This document shows, piece after piece, positions 1-11,732 of a DNA stretch of 64,000 nt. The stretch's first letter is position 1. Every line of letters begins with the position of its first letter. The DNA lies in NCBI GenBank assembly GCA_036346405.1, contig CM070566.1:55276382-55340381 (forward strand), read 5' to 3'. This DNA is from Phyllostachys edulis (taxonomy: Eukaryota > Streptophyta > Magnoliopsida > Poales > Poaceae). Below the pieces are notes generated by a model. The model was not told the DNA's origin. It ran no database searches and saw nothing but the letters and a program-made list of their open reading frames with translations. The position numbers and the translations under genes are program-made.

Positions 1-3000
1 CTTTTAGCCAATTCCTGAATTCAAATTTGAAATTTGAATTCTCTTCTCAACCTCCTCTTCAAATATTTGGATTCAAATTTTGGCATGTGAATCTCTTTTG
101 AAATTTGAATCTCATTTCAAATTTCCATTTCTTTTGTTGGGCTTGACCCCTTTCTTCTTGCTTGGGCTCAACCCACATCTCCCCTTGGCCCCGGCCCATT
201 CCCCTTCTCCATTTTGGCCCACCTAGCCCGGCTCTCTCCCCCTTTGCCCCTTTCTTCTTCCCTTGGGACCACCCCTGCCCACTCCGGGTCGCTGCCGCTC
301 AGTCGCCTCCCTGCATCCGCCTCTAACGCCCTCGTGCTGCCCTGTCCTCGCTGCGCCTCGGGACCGCACAAGCACCAAGACTACCCGTCGGCACCCATAC
401 TTCTTCTTTGCTCACGCCAGCCACGAGCTTCACCACAGCTCCCCTGCCATGCCCACGAGGCCGCCCGTAACTCCCCTACCGCTGTGCCTCTTCCCCATGC
501 GCGTGCACCTCGCACGCCACCTCCTCTAACCCTCTGCGCCGAGCACACCGCTCCTCGGCCGCCTAGCTCCTACCTTGTCCCATCCGCCGCCGCGTCACGC
601 CGTCCTCACCGCCACTCCAGCACGCACCCGCGTCACCGTGCCTCACCTTGTCCCATCAACAAGCAGAGCTCCCGTGCGCCTCTACCCCACCCCACGCCGC
701 TCCAGAGCCGCCTACGCCACGTGACGCATTCCCTGTCACCCGCGTGCTCCCTCTGCCACGTGCGCGCCTGACCCGCCTTGCCATGCCCAGGCCACGCCAT
801 GGCCACACTCCACCCGCTCTGTCACGCACCGTGCACGCCCACGCCCTCGCCTTGTCCCATCCCGACTCTGCTCCCACACCGTCTGTGTCAGCGCCGCGTG
901 CGCTTTACGCACGCTCGGCGCCCAGCTACTCCCCTGCTCCACCTGTGCCTCTGCCCGCCCACGCCTATCTGTGCTACCTCGAGCTCCCTAATGCCGCTCC
1001 TCTAGCTTCTCCTTGTCCCCTCAGCTCGCCCAAGCCGCTACAGCGCGCCCGTGCTGCTCCTGCCATGCCTCAGGACACCACGCCGCCTCCAGTCCTCCAA
1101 CAGCCATCTCCCCTCCTCACTCAGGCTATAAGAGTCCCTGAGCCACCTCCCCTTGCTTCCTCTCCCACCTGGTGCCCTTGCCTTCTTCTTCCACCGTGCG
1201 CACAAGCCGCCGCTCCTACCTTGGCTGCGTTGCCTCGCCACCGCGCCTCCACTCCAGAGAGCCCCTCACCCAGCCGACCCCGTCATGAGGAGCCCCCACT
1301 GCCAAGGGTGCCATTCCCCATCTCCATTCGCCTTCCCCGCTGCCAAGACGAGCCACCACCATGGCCCCTTCCTCCTCTGTCCCGGTCGTCGCCGCCGGAC
1401 CGCCACGGTCGCCCCTGAGCCACCCTAGCTCCACCTCCAGCTTCCCCACACCCTCGCGACGCCTGTACGGGCACCGCCTGCCCCTCCGAACCACCCCACC
1501 GTCGGCGCCTCCACACCCGTGAAGCCGACGCCGCCTTTGGCTCCTCCACCGCCGCGCTCAAGCTCCCCCGGTGCTTCCACCACTGCCTATGGGTCCGCCG
1601 CTTTCTGGAGACCCCGTTCCGCCCGTCGTCGGCCACCCTGCCGCCCCACTCGCCGGCACCGCCACCTAGTCGCTCGCACCGCCTCTGCTCCCCCTTTTCT
1701 TCTCTATGAACCGAAGCAAATGGGGAAGAGATGATTGCTCGGGCCCCACCTGTCATGCTCTTAACCCCTCCTCTCTCCGGCTACCATGCGGGCCAAACCG
1801 CCAGGTCCCCCCCTTCGCTGTGACTAACCAGTGGGCCCCACGGTGCCACTGCTCCCATGGACCAGCGCTTCAATGCGCATGAACCCGGTTCACACTGTGC
1901 TGTGCACCCATTCGCTCTCTCTCTCTCTCTTTTAATTCAATCTTCGTAAATTTCGTTCTCCTCCGTTATAGCTCCAAAAATTATGAAATTAATTTCTAAA
2001 ATTTTGTAAATTCAAGATCTTGCTAATGGCATAGGTCATGATTAAATTGGAGTTCATTTGTTTATTCTTGTGTATTTATTTGCTCTCTTTGCTTGTTGTT
2101 CCTTTTTCCTGTACGTTCGTCCGATTAGGAATTGAAGACGCGGGAGATCTTCAACTTGATTAAGCACAAGAATATCAAGACCCTTTTGCCTTTAACCAAG
2201 GCGAGTCAATACTTTGATCATATTGAGCTTACATTTTATGCAAATTATATTCATTTAAATTACTAAAATTGCATGCTTTAATTCCTTAATCAACTGTATG
2301 TTAAAACTTAATGTAGTTAAATACCCATTTGATGATTAATTAACTATTATGCCATTCTTGATAATTGAATCCCTTAATCCTTGTCACCCTAGTAACTATG
2401 TGGTAATACTAGTTATAGGTTGTACTTAAGCGACATGCTAGTCTTGCTTAAGTATCGGGGTATTAAATACCCCAATCATCATTCTTTAAACATGAATGTG
2501 GTTTTGGGCAGTCATTGTGGGTAAATGACTGAGATGGTTGAGTTGATGTATTTTTACTCCTCAAAAACCCTAATAACTTGCTGTTACTATCTGGGTGGAT
2601 GGTGAGGTGGATGGTACGACAGTGGGTGCTAATGTAGCCCAAGGACTGTTGTTGTGTGGATGGTATGTGGAATGAACCGCCTAGATAACCCTAAGGATTT
2701 AATCTTGTCATGACCTCCCGTGTAAAACAAGTACAGCCACAAGTCTGTAAAATACAGCTGGGCTTAGTAAATTTATCAAACCCTGAAAGTCATCTCATTG
2801 GAGGAATAATAAAGGGGCGCAAGCTTTGGATACGTTCGGCTTAATGGGACACCGATTCAAGGGTGAAGTTGCCAGTCGCTGAGGTGTAGCCATGCTACAC
2901 CAGTCGCTGAGGTGTAGCCATGCTACGCCAGTCGCTGAGGTGAACATCCCGCGCAACGTATGGGCGTAACCCCATATGGGTGAAATAACGGAAGGGACGA

Positions 3001-4014
3001 GATATTTTGAAAGGTGTTGTGATGACCTCTCGACTACATGACTACGGAATCATGTGGGGCAACGAGTTGATTGTCTCTTGTGGATAAAGTGTACAATCTC
3101 TGCAGAGTCTAAACTGTTTAAACGGCCATGCCTACGGTCAAAGGCGGACATAGGAACTTTACTTGAGTTAGTTCTATTTCAAAAACCTTTGTGGGTGGTA
3201 TGAAAAATGTGGCAGGCTCACCTAGCCCTGAATTTAGATTTGCCTAGGTGGATGTACCCCAGTGATGTTAATAAGGTGGATGTAACCTCGATTAAAAGAA
3301 GCATACGGTATAGGTTCCGACGGAGGGGACCTCTACCGAAATAATTATTGCACTTACTCTCTTTAATAAAATGCAATTTGTTAAAATGCTAAGTGATAGG
3401 ACTTTGTAATTATGATAATTGAAAATATTGCTTTAGCAAATAAAAGAACCCGAGCCATCCTTGTTAAGCCTTGCATATATATTATTGCATTGTGTGTTGG
3501 CTCGCGAGCACGGAAGTTGTGCTCATTCTCGCTCTTTCCCCGAAATCCTCAGAAGTAGGAAATCCGGAGGATTGCGGCTACTACGAGGATCCCGAAGTTG
3601 GAGGCCTCGGAGATGAATGAAGCGTAGTCTAGTCTTTAGTTGTTCTAGTCTCGCCCCAGTCTAGTTGACTCCATTGGTACTTGCGTGCAGCCTATATTAT
3701 CTGAGTTTTCGGGTAATATCAGATGCACACGGGTTTGCCCAGTCGCTTGCCTGTGGAGAGATGTGCTCTCACCCTTTTGCTCCCGTTGTCGCTTCTGCTT
3801 TTGTAATGTAATCAGTTTGGTCTTGTTCGGCCCTCATTGTAAAAATTGACCCGATGCGGTCTATGTAAACTCTGATGTGTTAATTAATGAATGGTATGGT
3901 TTTACGCTATATATGAATTGATTCAGTGATGTATCTGTGAGTGCTAGCTACTGATCCAGGGAATAACACAGTGTTTTCGCAGAGGATTTGGATTCTCGGA
4001 GTCCGGGTCCGACA
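1..4014 (+). mobile_element. Large LTR (probably Ty3/gypsy), 3' part; 5' end outside window
   Basis: The segment ends in ...GGGTCCGACA at 4014, a typical LTR 3' terminus, and no tRNA primer site follows, so this is a 3' LTR or a solo LTR. Positions 150-1750 are a C-rich, CT-biased stretch with no recognisable protein. A TATA-like CTATAAGAG at 1126 could be the LTR promoter. A (CT)n run sits at 1914-1930. From 1930 the sequence turns AT-rich and carries no open frames, as expected for an untranslated LTR. A 28-bp tandem repeat lies at 2873-2942. The 5' TG terminus is not in the window, so length and target duplication cannot be checked. The long plus-strand open frames at 214-1756 are low-complexity Pro/Ser/Arg text and are not genes. 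Confidence 0.55.
2873..2942. repeat. 28-bp tandem repeat inside the LTR
   Basis: The unit beginning AGTCGCTGAGGTGTAGCC is present about two and a half times with a 28-bp period. The copies differ at one base (CTACACC versus CTACGCC). It is part of the surrounding LTR. Confidence 0.9.
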
Positions 4015-5772
4015 TTGGGGAGATCTGCTAAAAGGATTTCTGTATTAATCATAATAAGATTAGGATTTCGACTTCTCTTTAAAGAAGAACTAAAGAAACT
4101 ATATAAAACCATGAGAGGTTATCATGGAGAACATAAGTCACAAACCAACTCATTCAAAGCAAAAGGCGTACGAGAGGATTAGAGGCTAGGTTATTTTTTA
4201 GCACTAGATTCTTGTATAGAGCAAGGATCTAAGGGCCATAAAAGGTTCGAGAGCGATAATCCCGTGTACTCTTTTGAGGCTGTGCTTAAGGAATTTGCGA
4301 TCGGCTTCGCTAAATCTTTTTCTCTTGTCGTGATTGTTCTGGCGTCGTTATTTCGGTTCTCTCTACGAAATTCATCTATTTCGTTTTTGAAATTGTACAC
4401 GCTTGTACAATATTTCACAACTCTGATCCAGATGTGGGGGCTGCTGCACGTAAAGAGAGACATCAGAGTATAACAATTACATTGGTCGACCATGTCGGCT
4501 CAGATAAGTCATGCACACGCTGTCAAACTCATCACGCAATATACAAAAATGTACATGTATAGTATGCTTAGGTTGCAATTAAAGTTTACTTTGGCCAGCC
4601 GTGCGTTAATTAGCTTTATCTGACATGTCATGCCTCAGTTCACACAACGAAAGCAAGGTGTGCTGCCATAGCTTGGTCAAAAAGAATTAATCACTCTAGA
4701 CTTCACACAACAAATTAATTCATGGCATGCATGTATAAGACCAAACTCTTCTAGGACTTCACGTGTCATGTGAGAAGTCCGCTTCGCGGGCTCTTGCCAA
4801 ATGGCTTCTAGAGGACAAACACACAGACAACTCAGGTGTTATGTGAGAAGTCGGCTTCGCGGCCTCTTGCCAAATGGCTTCTAGAGGACAAACACATAGA
4901 CAACGACTACATTTTACCTTTAGTCGTTTTTTTTTTTGGAAGTATTTTCGCACCTAAGGTTATTAAGCCATCTTCCATCTTCTACAAAGAAGCAAATGCT
5001 ATAAGTTTGCACGGTCGACTTAAAGTTGAGTTTACCCTTTGATAAATAAAAAACCGTTAGATTTGTGTTTGCGCAAATAGCCAATGAGGCCAATTCGATG
5101 AAGCCCTGTTTGGAATATAAGAATTCTTTTACATTTCTGTAGGAGTTATACTGCTTACGGTGAAATTCCTGCGTTTCAGACATACCCTATGCTTATTGAA
5201 CATAATATGTTGCGAAACTAATATAATAATCTGCTTCCAAATTCATCAACATGCTGTACTGTATATATAAGCCCAATGACAGGCCAAACCAGACCTAGAT
5301 ATTTTATTGCAAGGTTAACGCGACCCGTTTCGTATATAAGATTTTTTTAATAAAATTACACTAACCACGTCAAGATTTTGACCATTGTGTTTTGACTTTT
5401 AACGACTCTTTAATTTTACGGCTGGAACTCTCACGCTCAATTCCCATTAGAAACTGGAATTGAAACTTGAAAAACTGCCAAAACATTCAAAATCAGGTAT
5501 ACAATCCGATTTTTTTAATATTAAATTTTCGTAAAAGGTACTCAATGATACGGGACTTACTGAGTCTAGACTAAAAAAAATGACCCTACGTTGAAAAACG
5601 TTTCGTTCCTAGTAAAAAAAGAGAAAAATGTTTCAAGTGTAATACTAGTTAAAGTTTGTCCAAATGATTGAAAAGTAAATGATTTTGCTAATCATCGTTG
5701 AAATTTAGAATTTCTTTTAACAGTCTGAAGTTAATTTTCAATAGTATATCATTGAAGAAATTAATTTCGCAA
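4015..5772. other. Intergenic AT-rich DNA, no gene seen
   Basis: Nothing here resembles a conserved protein; open frames are short and A/T-driven. The stretch at 4190-4480 has LTR-leader-like text but no termini. A 73-bp tandem duplication is listed separately. A CCCTGTTTGGAA motif near 5103 resembles the termini of grass MITEs, but I could not find a matching opposite end. Confidence 0.5.
4763..4904. repeat. 73-bp tandem duplication, two units
   Basis: Both units contain TGTGAGAAGTC, then GGCTTCGCG or CGCTTCGCG, then CTCTTGCCAAATGGCTTC and GAGGACAAACACA. The offset is 73 bp, with a few substitutions between units. No function is apparent. Confidence 0.85.
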
Positions 5773-8578
5773 TCTATTATATATTAAAAGTCAATGATAG
5801 GTCTTTTACCACCGCTAAGGAAAAAACAAAGATAAATATGATAGAAATTTTCACAAAAAATAAAATATCCGACCCTTAAATTGGCGGGCCATAATTTTAA
5901 AGGTATAGATTCAATAGTTGTCTTAGAGATATATTAATTTGAAAAAATCTAAGAAAACATATCGAACCCTTGATTTTGTGAACCCTAATTTTAAATGTGT
6001 GAGCAGGATACTCTAATAACATGTAAACTAATAAGATAATTTGCCGCACACATAATCAACATATTGCTTGAGATTAAATAGAGGTACTTGTGAATGCATA
6101 TAATTTGAAAAATGTAACTAAATACTAATAGAGTAAGAATAGGGGCATGCAGCTACATGATTTGTAATACTCCAAATTTAATTAAATGAGAAGAAATAAA
6201 TTAGTGAGAAGGACCAATTAACAAAGCAATTTAACAGAGGATTAGAGGAGGATTACTGTAAAAGGTAGACAACCTGGGCCGGGGCTTTTGGCCCACTTGA
6301 TTTCGGCCCAAAGGTGGGAAAGGGGGGCAGCCAGCCACAAACAAAAGGAGAAGGGGGAAACCCTAGTTGCTACAGTACCACTGTGCTACAGTACCACCGC
6401 CATTACTGTAGCACGCCACCCCTCCCTGCTGTCCCCAAGCCGTCTTCCCTCCTGGTGCTTGGCGCCACTGCTGCCGGTTTGTGAAGGAAGGTGAGGATCG
6501 TTGCGGGATTGCCGATCAAGAAGGAGAGAAGGAGAAGGGACTAGGAGAGGATCATCTTCTTCGAGGCTTGATCTTCATCTTCCCACGGGTCTTCAAGGGT
6601 AACGATGTGTTTTCCCCACTGTTTAATGAGGAGTAGTTGCGAATTCGATTATTTGGGTTCGATCGTTTTGCTATCAGTAAACGTTCGATTCTGTCCAGTA
6701 CCTTGCGTGGTCAATATCGGGTTCTTAGAGACAGAATTCAAGATGTCTGTCTCCTAGAGATAGTTAGAAAATGTTTTTAGCTTTCCGTGGCCGCCAAGAA
6801 CACCTAATTCCGACATACGGATCAAAAGTTATGATAGTTTCAATCTTGCTGCCCAGAATTCTGACGAGATTGATCTGTTAATTTGTCTTTTAATTTATGT
6901 TCATGTTACAGGAAAATTCAGGGTTTCCACCCAACTATATTGTTTTAGAAAATTTCATAACCTTTCCATAATGTCAAAGAACGCCCTAATCAGAATTGTA
7001 GATCAAAAGTTATGCTATGTTCTTTACTGCTGTTCGTTTCGTTTGGGCAGAATCTGTCTTCTGAGTTCAACTGCCTGTTAGCATTTTATTTTGGCCGAAT
7101 TGGGTTATCTCGCCAACTAGAATGTTGTAGATATGTTCGTTAAGTTTCTTTAGGAACTGGGCTCACCTCGTTCGAGTCCCAGGTCAATAGTTATGGTTAT
7201 TTTCGTTCTGCTGTCCAGATTCGATTCCGTGGTTGTGTTGCCTGTTTTCAGATTAGGGATTATGGCTATTTCTTGGGTGTTCGAGAGGGTATTGTAGAAC
7301 ATTAATGGTAGTGTCTTATACCATGGTGTTCTTATTTCGAGTACTTACTTGTGTAGGCGGAGAGGCTTTGGGTTTAGGGGCACCGTCTTTGCCTACTCAC
7401 GTGTCGCAACGCGAAAGGCAAGTACTTTGATGTTCTTATGATTAGTGAATGCTGGATGCTTGATGTTGGTATTGTGCTTTTCTGTGATCCATGAGAATAT
7501 TCAAAGTTTATGTTCATTTCTTATGTGTTAATTCCATGTGCAGACATGATGCCTTTCATAATTCATATTTCAATACATGCATCCATTTTCATGTTCCTTC
7601 CACGGGAGTGGATTATAAGACCCATCAATTCCAGTATGGGCACGTAAGACCCACCATTCTAATGTGGGCAGATTTGGACACCCGTATGAAACGTTCTTCA
7701 TACGGGACTTGGATCCTCGTATTTTGTTAAATGCGAGCTTAGGTGAACACCGACAGGTGTGTCACTAGCTATACCGCTATAAGCACGTGTGCAGTCCATT
7801 CCTTTTAATCAATCCATTCATTTCATTCATTCATATATTCATGCGATGTTATGTTCTTATTCTTAAAAGATGTTGCCTTATTCATAATTGTTGTAAGTTC
7901 AATTATTCACTGTACTTGATGAGTCTCGGACTCATTCTTGCTTTGTTTGTTTATTTTAGGTGATCGTTGATGATGGCTCTATTGGGAGGGAATAGACATG
8001 CACTATTCGTTCACTTCACCCTATTTCAATTCAATAATAGGACTTGGTTCTAGCCTTCATTTGTTAATTGATGAACTGTAATAATTAAATTTAGATGTGG
8101 TTGATAACCTCTCTATGTTATGATTGATTATGTATTGCTTGCGATCTTCGATCACCCTTCGTTATAGTTGCTTGAATTCAGACTATTGTCATGCCATGGT
8201 TCTATTAAATAGTGATCTCTTTATGTCATTAGTTGATATTATTCAAATTCTTCTGCATTATGGTTGTATGTTAGATGATTTAGGTGACATCTTGGCTTCT
8301 GAATAGCCAGGGTGTTACATGATTTATGCATGATGGAGAGCGATTAGTTTTTAAGAACCCCCAACAACTTATTATGCTCGATGTTTTTCTTTCATCAAAG
8401 CTCATACTTGAATTATGTTCCTTATGTTGTATTTTCCTACAAGCTTCTCTTGTCATTTTCAATGTTTATGATATCTTGAAAATCTAAATAGCTTACAAGA
8501 TACGTTAATATATTTTCAATCATTCATACAAACTTCGAAACAAATTTAGCCATGTAAATGCGCCGGCCACCTTGCTAG
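5773..8578 (+). mobile_element. Candidate non-autonomous Helitron, interrupted by a solo LTR
   Basis: The left end reads A|TCTATTATATATTAAAAG and the right end reads CGCCGGCCACCTTGCTAG|T. This fits Helitron insertion between A and T, with a 5' TC and a 3' CTAG. The solo LTR at 6163-8319 lies inside, so the Helitron proper would be only about 650 bp. No Rep/helicase is encoded. The termini are short, so pairing of these two ends is an inference. Confidence 0.35.
6163..8319. mobile_element. Solo LTR with 5-bp target duplication
   Basis: The element starts TGTAATACTCC and ends GGGTGTTACA, an imperfect terminal inverted repeat typical of grass gypsy LTRs. It is flanked by the direct repeat TGATT at 6158-6162 and 8320-8324. 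The 2,157-bp length, the target duplication and the absence of gag or pol indicate a solo LTR left by LTR-LTR recombination. The CTACAGTAC-rich stretch at 6368-6410 and GC-rich 6270-6480 may be promoter-proximal LTR sequence. Small open frames inside (for example 6288-6494 and 7491-7730) are not conserved proteins. Confidence 0.8.
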
Positions 8579-8870
8579 TTAATTTGAAAAAAAAAGGTAG
8601 CACTGTGTTTAGTACAAAATTTGAGAGTGTAAATGTGCTCGATGGACTGAGCTCTCAATCCTCTCTTTCACGCATAAGGAGAGAGATCTCAAAATAAATT
8701 TTGTTAATTAAATATGAAATCAAATATCTCAAATTTAAATTTAGATAGCAAAAATATATTTATTAAAATTTGAAATTATGTAAAGTTATACTATACTACA
8801 CCAAACCGCGCAATTGCGTGAGCCAATCGGCTAGTTATATTAAAAAAAACATTCATATCTATGTATCCCT
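8579..8870 (+). mobile_element. Second Helitron-type 3' end downstream of the first
   Basis: At 8804-8834 the sequence CGCGCAATTGCGTG can form a small stem-loop and is followed by AGCCAATCGGCTAG|T. That is the arrangement at grass Helitron 3' ends (hairpin about 10 bp before CTRR). No matching 5' TC end was identified for this one. The rest of the interval is AT-rich. Confidence 0.35.
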
Positions 8871-8941
8871 TACTACTACCTCCGGATTTTAATGTTTGAC
8901 GCTAGCTAGTGAGAGAATAAACTTAGGAACGGAGGGAGTAT
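8871..8941. mobile_element. Stowaway-like MITE remnant
   Basis: TACTACTACCTCCGGA at the left and GGAACGGAGGGAGTA at the right resemble the Stowaway terminal inverted repeat in opposite orientations. The element is only about 70 bp, so it would be internally deleted. Confidence 0.35.
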
Positions 8942-9049
8942 TTAGTAACTGTAACATATTGATCTATTGAGAGAAATCTTCCAATATTTGTGCCAAGAGT
9001 GATGCGTAAGCAACCATCAGACCAGCTCATCAGAACAGAAGAAATCTCC

Positions 9050-9620
9050 GTCTCTACTACGGCGCCAAAAACAGTCGTGCTATATATCGTACGGCCAGTT
9101 GCACACCCCTAACCTCGGTGCCACGGACGCATGCATGCATGCCTTCCTCTTTTTTCCTCATGTCGGCAGGCAACGACAAGACCTGGTTCAAGCTCGAGCG
9201 AGTTAGCGGTTGTAGCGTAGCGTGGCTTCTCCTCGGTGCGAGCGAGACTTTGAAACGGTATTCCCGCGGTAAAAACGACCCACCAATCGACCGAGGCGCG
9301 CGACGTGACACGCCGACGTCGCCACTCGCCAGTTGTGTGTGTGTGTGTGGCCGGGGCGCGCGCGGTCAAGGCTTCGGTCGTTCGACGCGAGCTGCGGCTG
9401 TGGTGGCGGGCGGGGGGACAGGGAGATGACGTCGGGCGGTGGCGCTTTCCCTCTCCCTCTCGCATGCGCGCGCGATGTTGGGTTGGTGATCGCGCGGTGT
9501 TGCTGTGGAGTCACCGGGGAACAACTTGTGCCGGTCGCTTGCCCCGCCGAGACCGTAACCGTGCCCGTGCCTCCCACGGAACACACTATACCCAGCCTCC
9601 GACTCCATAGTAGTGTAGCC
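9050..9620. other. GC-rich segment with a (GT)n tract, no gene recognised
   Basis: GC content rises sharply and many overlapping frames stay open on both strands, but none resembles a protein family. A (TG)n tract lies at 9334-9350. It could be a CpG-rich promoter or first-exon relic. I see no TATA box or splice pattern that decides the matter. Confidence 0.3.
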
Positions 9621-9965
9621 TAAAGATTTTCTCCTTTCGTTCTCACGTTTCTCACCTTTTACGTAATCAATTGAATGCAAAGTGAACCCGAATGAGGTTG
9701 CTTGCTATGTTTCTTTTTCTCTTTTTTAGCGATCATGTTATGTTTCTTTTTGTTTGAGGACGTACGTTGATACATCCAAATGTTCATCTCGATGACTTCA
9801 AAAACGGGAGTTGTCCACATCAGCCAGCCGTCTGCATGAGTGGTTGAAGAGTACAGAGTACGTGTTAATGCTAGATCGATACACCCATAAATCTTTTCGC
9901 AATTTAAGACTGTAGAGTAGCTTGAATTCAGTATGAAAGCACGAAACTTAGCAACTGTTGTCTCG

Positions 9966-10225
9966 ACATAATTAATCTCTACCGTTTTCTTAGTATGAAA
10001 AGATTCCAGCTATCTGAGACGTGTATATATTTATGCGTTGTCTATATCTAAGCATATCTCTTCATTTTTCTGATTTATCACTATATGGGGGATGACGATT
10101 CAACATATACTTTTTACGCTACCTGAATTGAAACTCAAGCTTTGTGTCGTCGTCCATGCTCTCTCAAGCTATATGATTTTCAAAGACCAGCTTATCATGG
10201 CAAGATCTACTACAGTAAAACGTAG
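9966..10225. repeat. Direct repeat, copy A (about 260 bp)
   Basis: This segment, from ACATAATTAATCTCTACCG to AAAACGTAG, recurs at 10617-10877 with only a few differences. The offset is 651-652 bp. The text AGTATGAAAGCACGAAAC occurs on both sides of copy A (near 9931 and 10224), suggesting a more complex duplication history. Confidence 0.9.
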
Positions 10226-10616
10226 TATGAAAGCACGAAACAGAGCCTTGAGAGAGAGAGATAGACAAGCTTATGCAACAGTTTTGTGTTGTATCTCTTA
10301 GCAAAGCTCTTGTTGAGCCCTAGTTATCCTCTGTTCTGAGTTTTGACTTCAAACAAATGACGGTTTACATAAAACAGCTTCGCTGTGCATCCTTTTCTCC
10401 TTTTCAATGTCAAATAGTAGAAACTTCGTTCACATAAATAAAAAAATGTGGAGTGTTGACTCGGATGTTTTTGACTCTTAATTATACACTATTTATTATT
10501 TAGTTAAAAGCAGATATGGTCAAACAAAATTTATTTGCATTCGCTGGACGCAGTTTTCGCCTATCTTTAAATGACATCAAGATGATTTTCAAAGACTAAC
10601 CAACCATGCAGGGACA

Positions 10617-10877
10617 ACATAATTAATCTCCACCGTTTTCTTAGTATGAAAAGATTCCAGCTATCTGAGACGTGTATATATTTATGCGTTGTCTATATCT
10701 AAGCATATCTCTTCATTTTTCTGATTTATCTCTATATGGGGGGATGACGATTCAACATATACTTTTTACGCTACCTGAATTGAAACTCAAGCTTTGTGTC
10801 GTCGTCCATGCTCTCTCAAGCTATATGATTTTCAAAGACCAGCTTATCATGGCAAGATCTACTACAGTAAAACGTAG
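10617..10877. repeat. Direct repeat, copy B (about 260 bp)
   Basis: Near-identical to 9966-10225; it has one extra G in the TATGGGGGG run. Short open frames in both copies translate alike, but that simply follows from the DNA identity; no protein family is recognised. Confidence 0.9.
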
Positions 10878-11732
10878 TTTTCTTACTGTCCAATGACCTT
10901 TTCTTGAAAGTAACATTAAGAAAGACCTTAATTGAGCTATCTTTAAAAAGGACTGTAGAAATCCCAAAAATTCATACAAAAATAAAAGATCATCAGAACA
11001 TAACGGGAGAAGGAGTGAAGATGTAGAAATAACAGAATGCAGAGACTAAACATTTATTTCAGAATCCGTAGTCACAGAGAAATTAGAGAATATCCTCCAC
11101 AAAGGCCTGCAGACTGCAGCTGTGGTGTTGGTTCCTGAGGAGGTTATCAACGCGGTTGCTGTCTGCAGCAATTGTTTACTGTAATATCCTTGCTTATACC
11201 AAACGCAGGTAATTGACTAATTGAGAATATTGGATTCCGTTTTTGACATCCGTCGATTCCAGAGCATCGGCTTGTGTGGTGTCTTTTATCCTGCATCCAC
11301 ATTTGGAGACACGCGTGTCTAGGTTCTGTTATCCCCGGGCAACACTAACAGCTTTCGTCAATCTTAGCTACAATTGTTCATCTATTTTTAAGGTAACACG
11401 ATGTCTAGAGGACTACAACGACAAGGGCACATGCATACTGCAGTACCAAATCTTCTATCCACTTCTTCTTTTTGAGCAAATGATTCACTCCATATCTGAA
11501 AAGAGGCTCTTTTCGGGGAAATAATTTGATCCACATCTGAGAACGGTAAAGAGCATTGACTTTACCAGAGCCCCTAGCTTGTTCGTCCAAAATACCTCAT
11601 ACGAACAGCCTTAATTTGATATGCCAACACATAGGAAAAAAAATCTCTATGTAACTCCTAAAGATTCTGAATGGTTAATTATAAAGATAGAGCATATATG
11701 CACCTTAGAAGTCTAATACAATTGAAGTATCT
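10878..11732. other. Intergenic, no gene seen
   Basis: Moderately AT-rich. An open frame at 11243-11524 shows no conserved features. The interval ends at the short T run (11730-11735) that is the complement of the LINE poly(A) tail. Confidence 0.4.

Noticed and set aside
214..1756. Several long open frames on both strands (up to 256 codons)
   Set aside because: They lie in a C-rich low-complexity LTR, overlap one another on both strands and translate to Pro/Ser/Arg-rich text with no domain.
9057..9680. Eight overlapping frames in a GC-rich patch
   Set aside because: None resembles a protein and both strands are equally open; kept only as an unassigned GC-rich segment.
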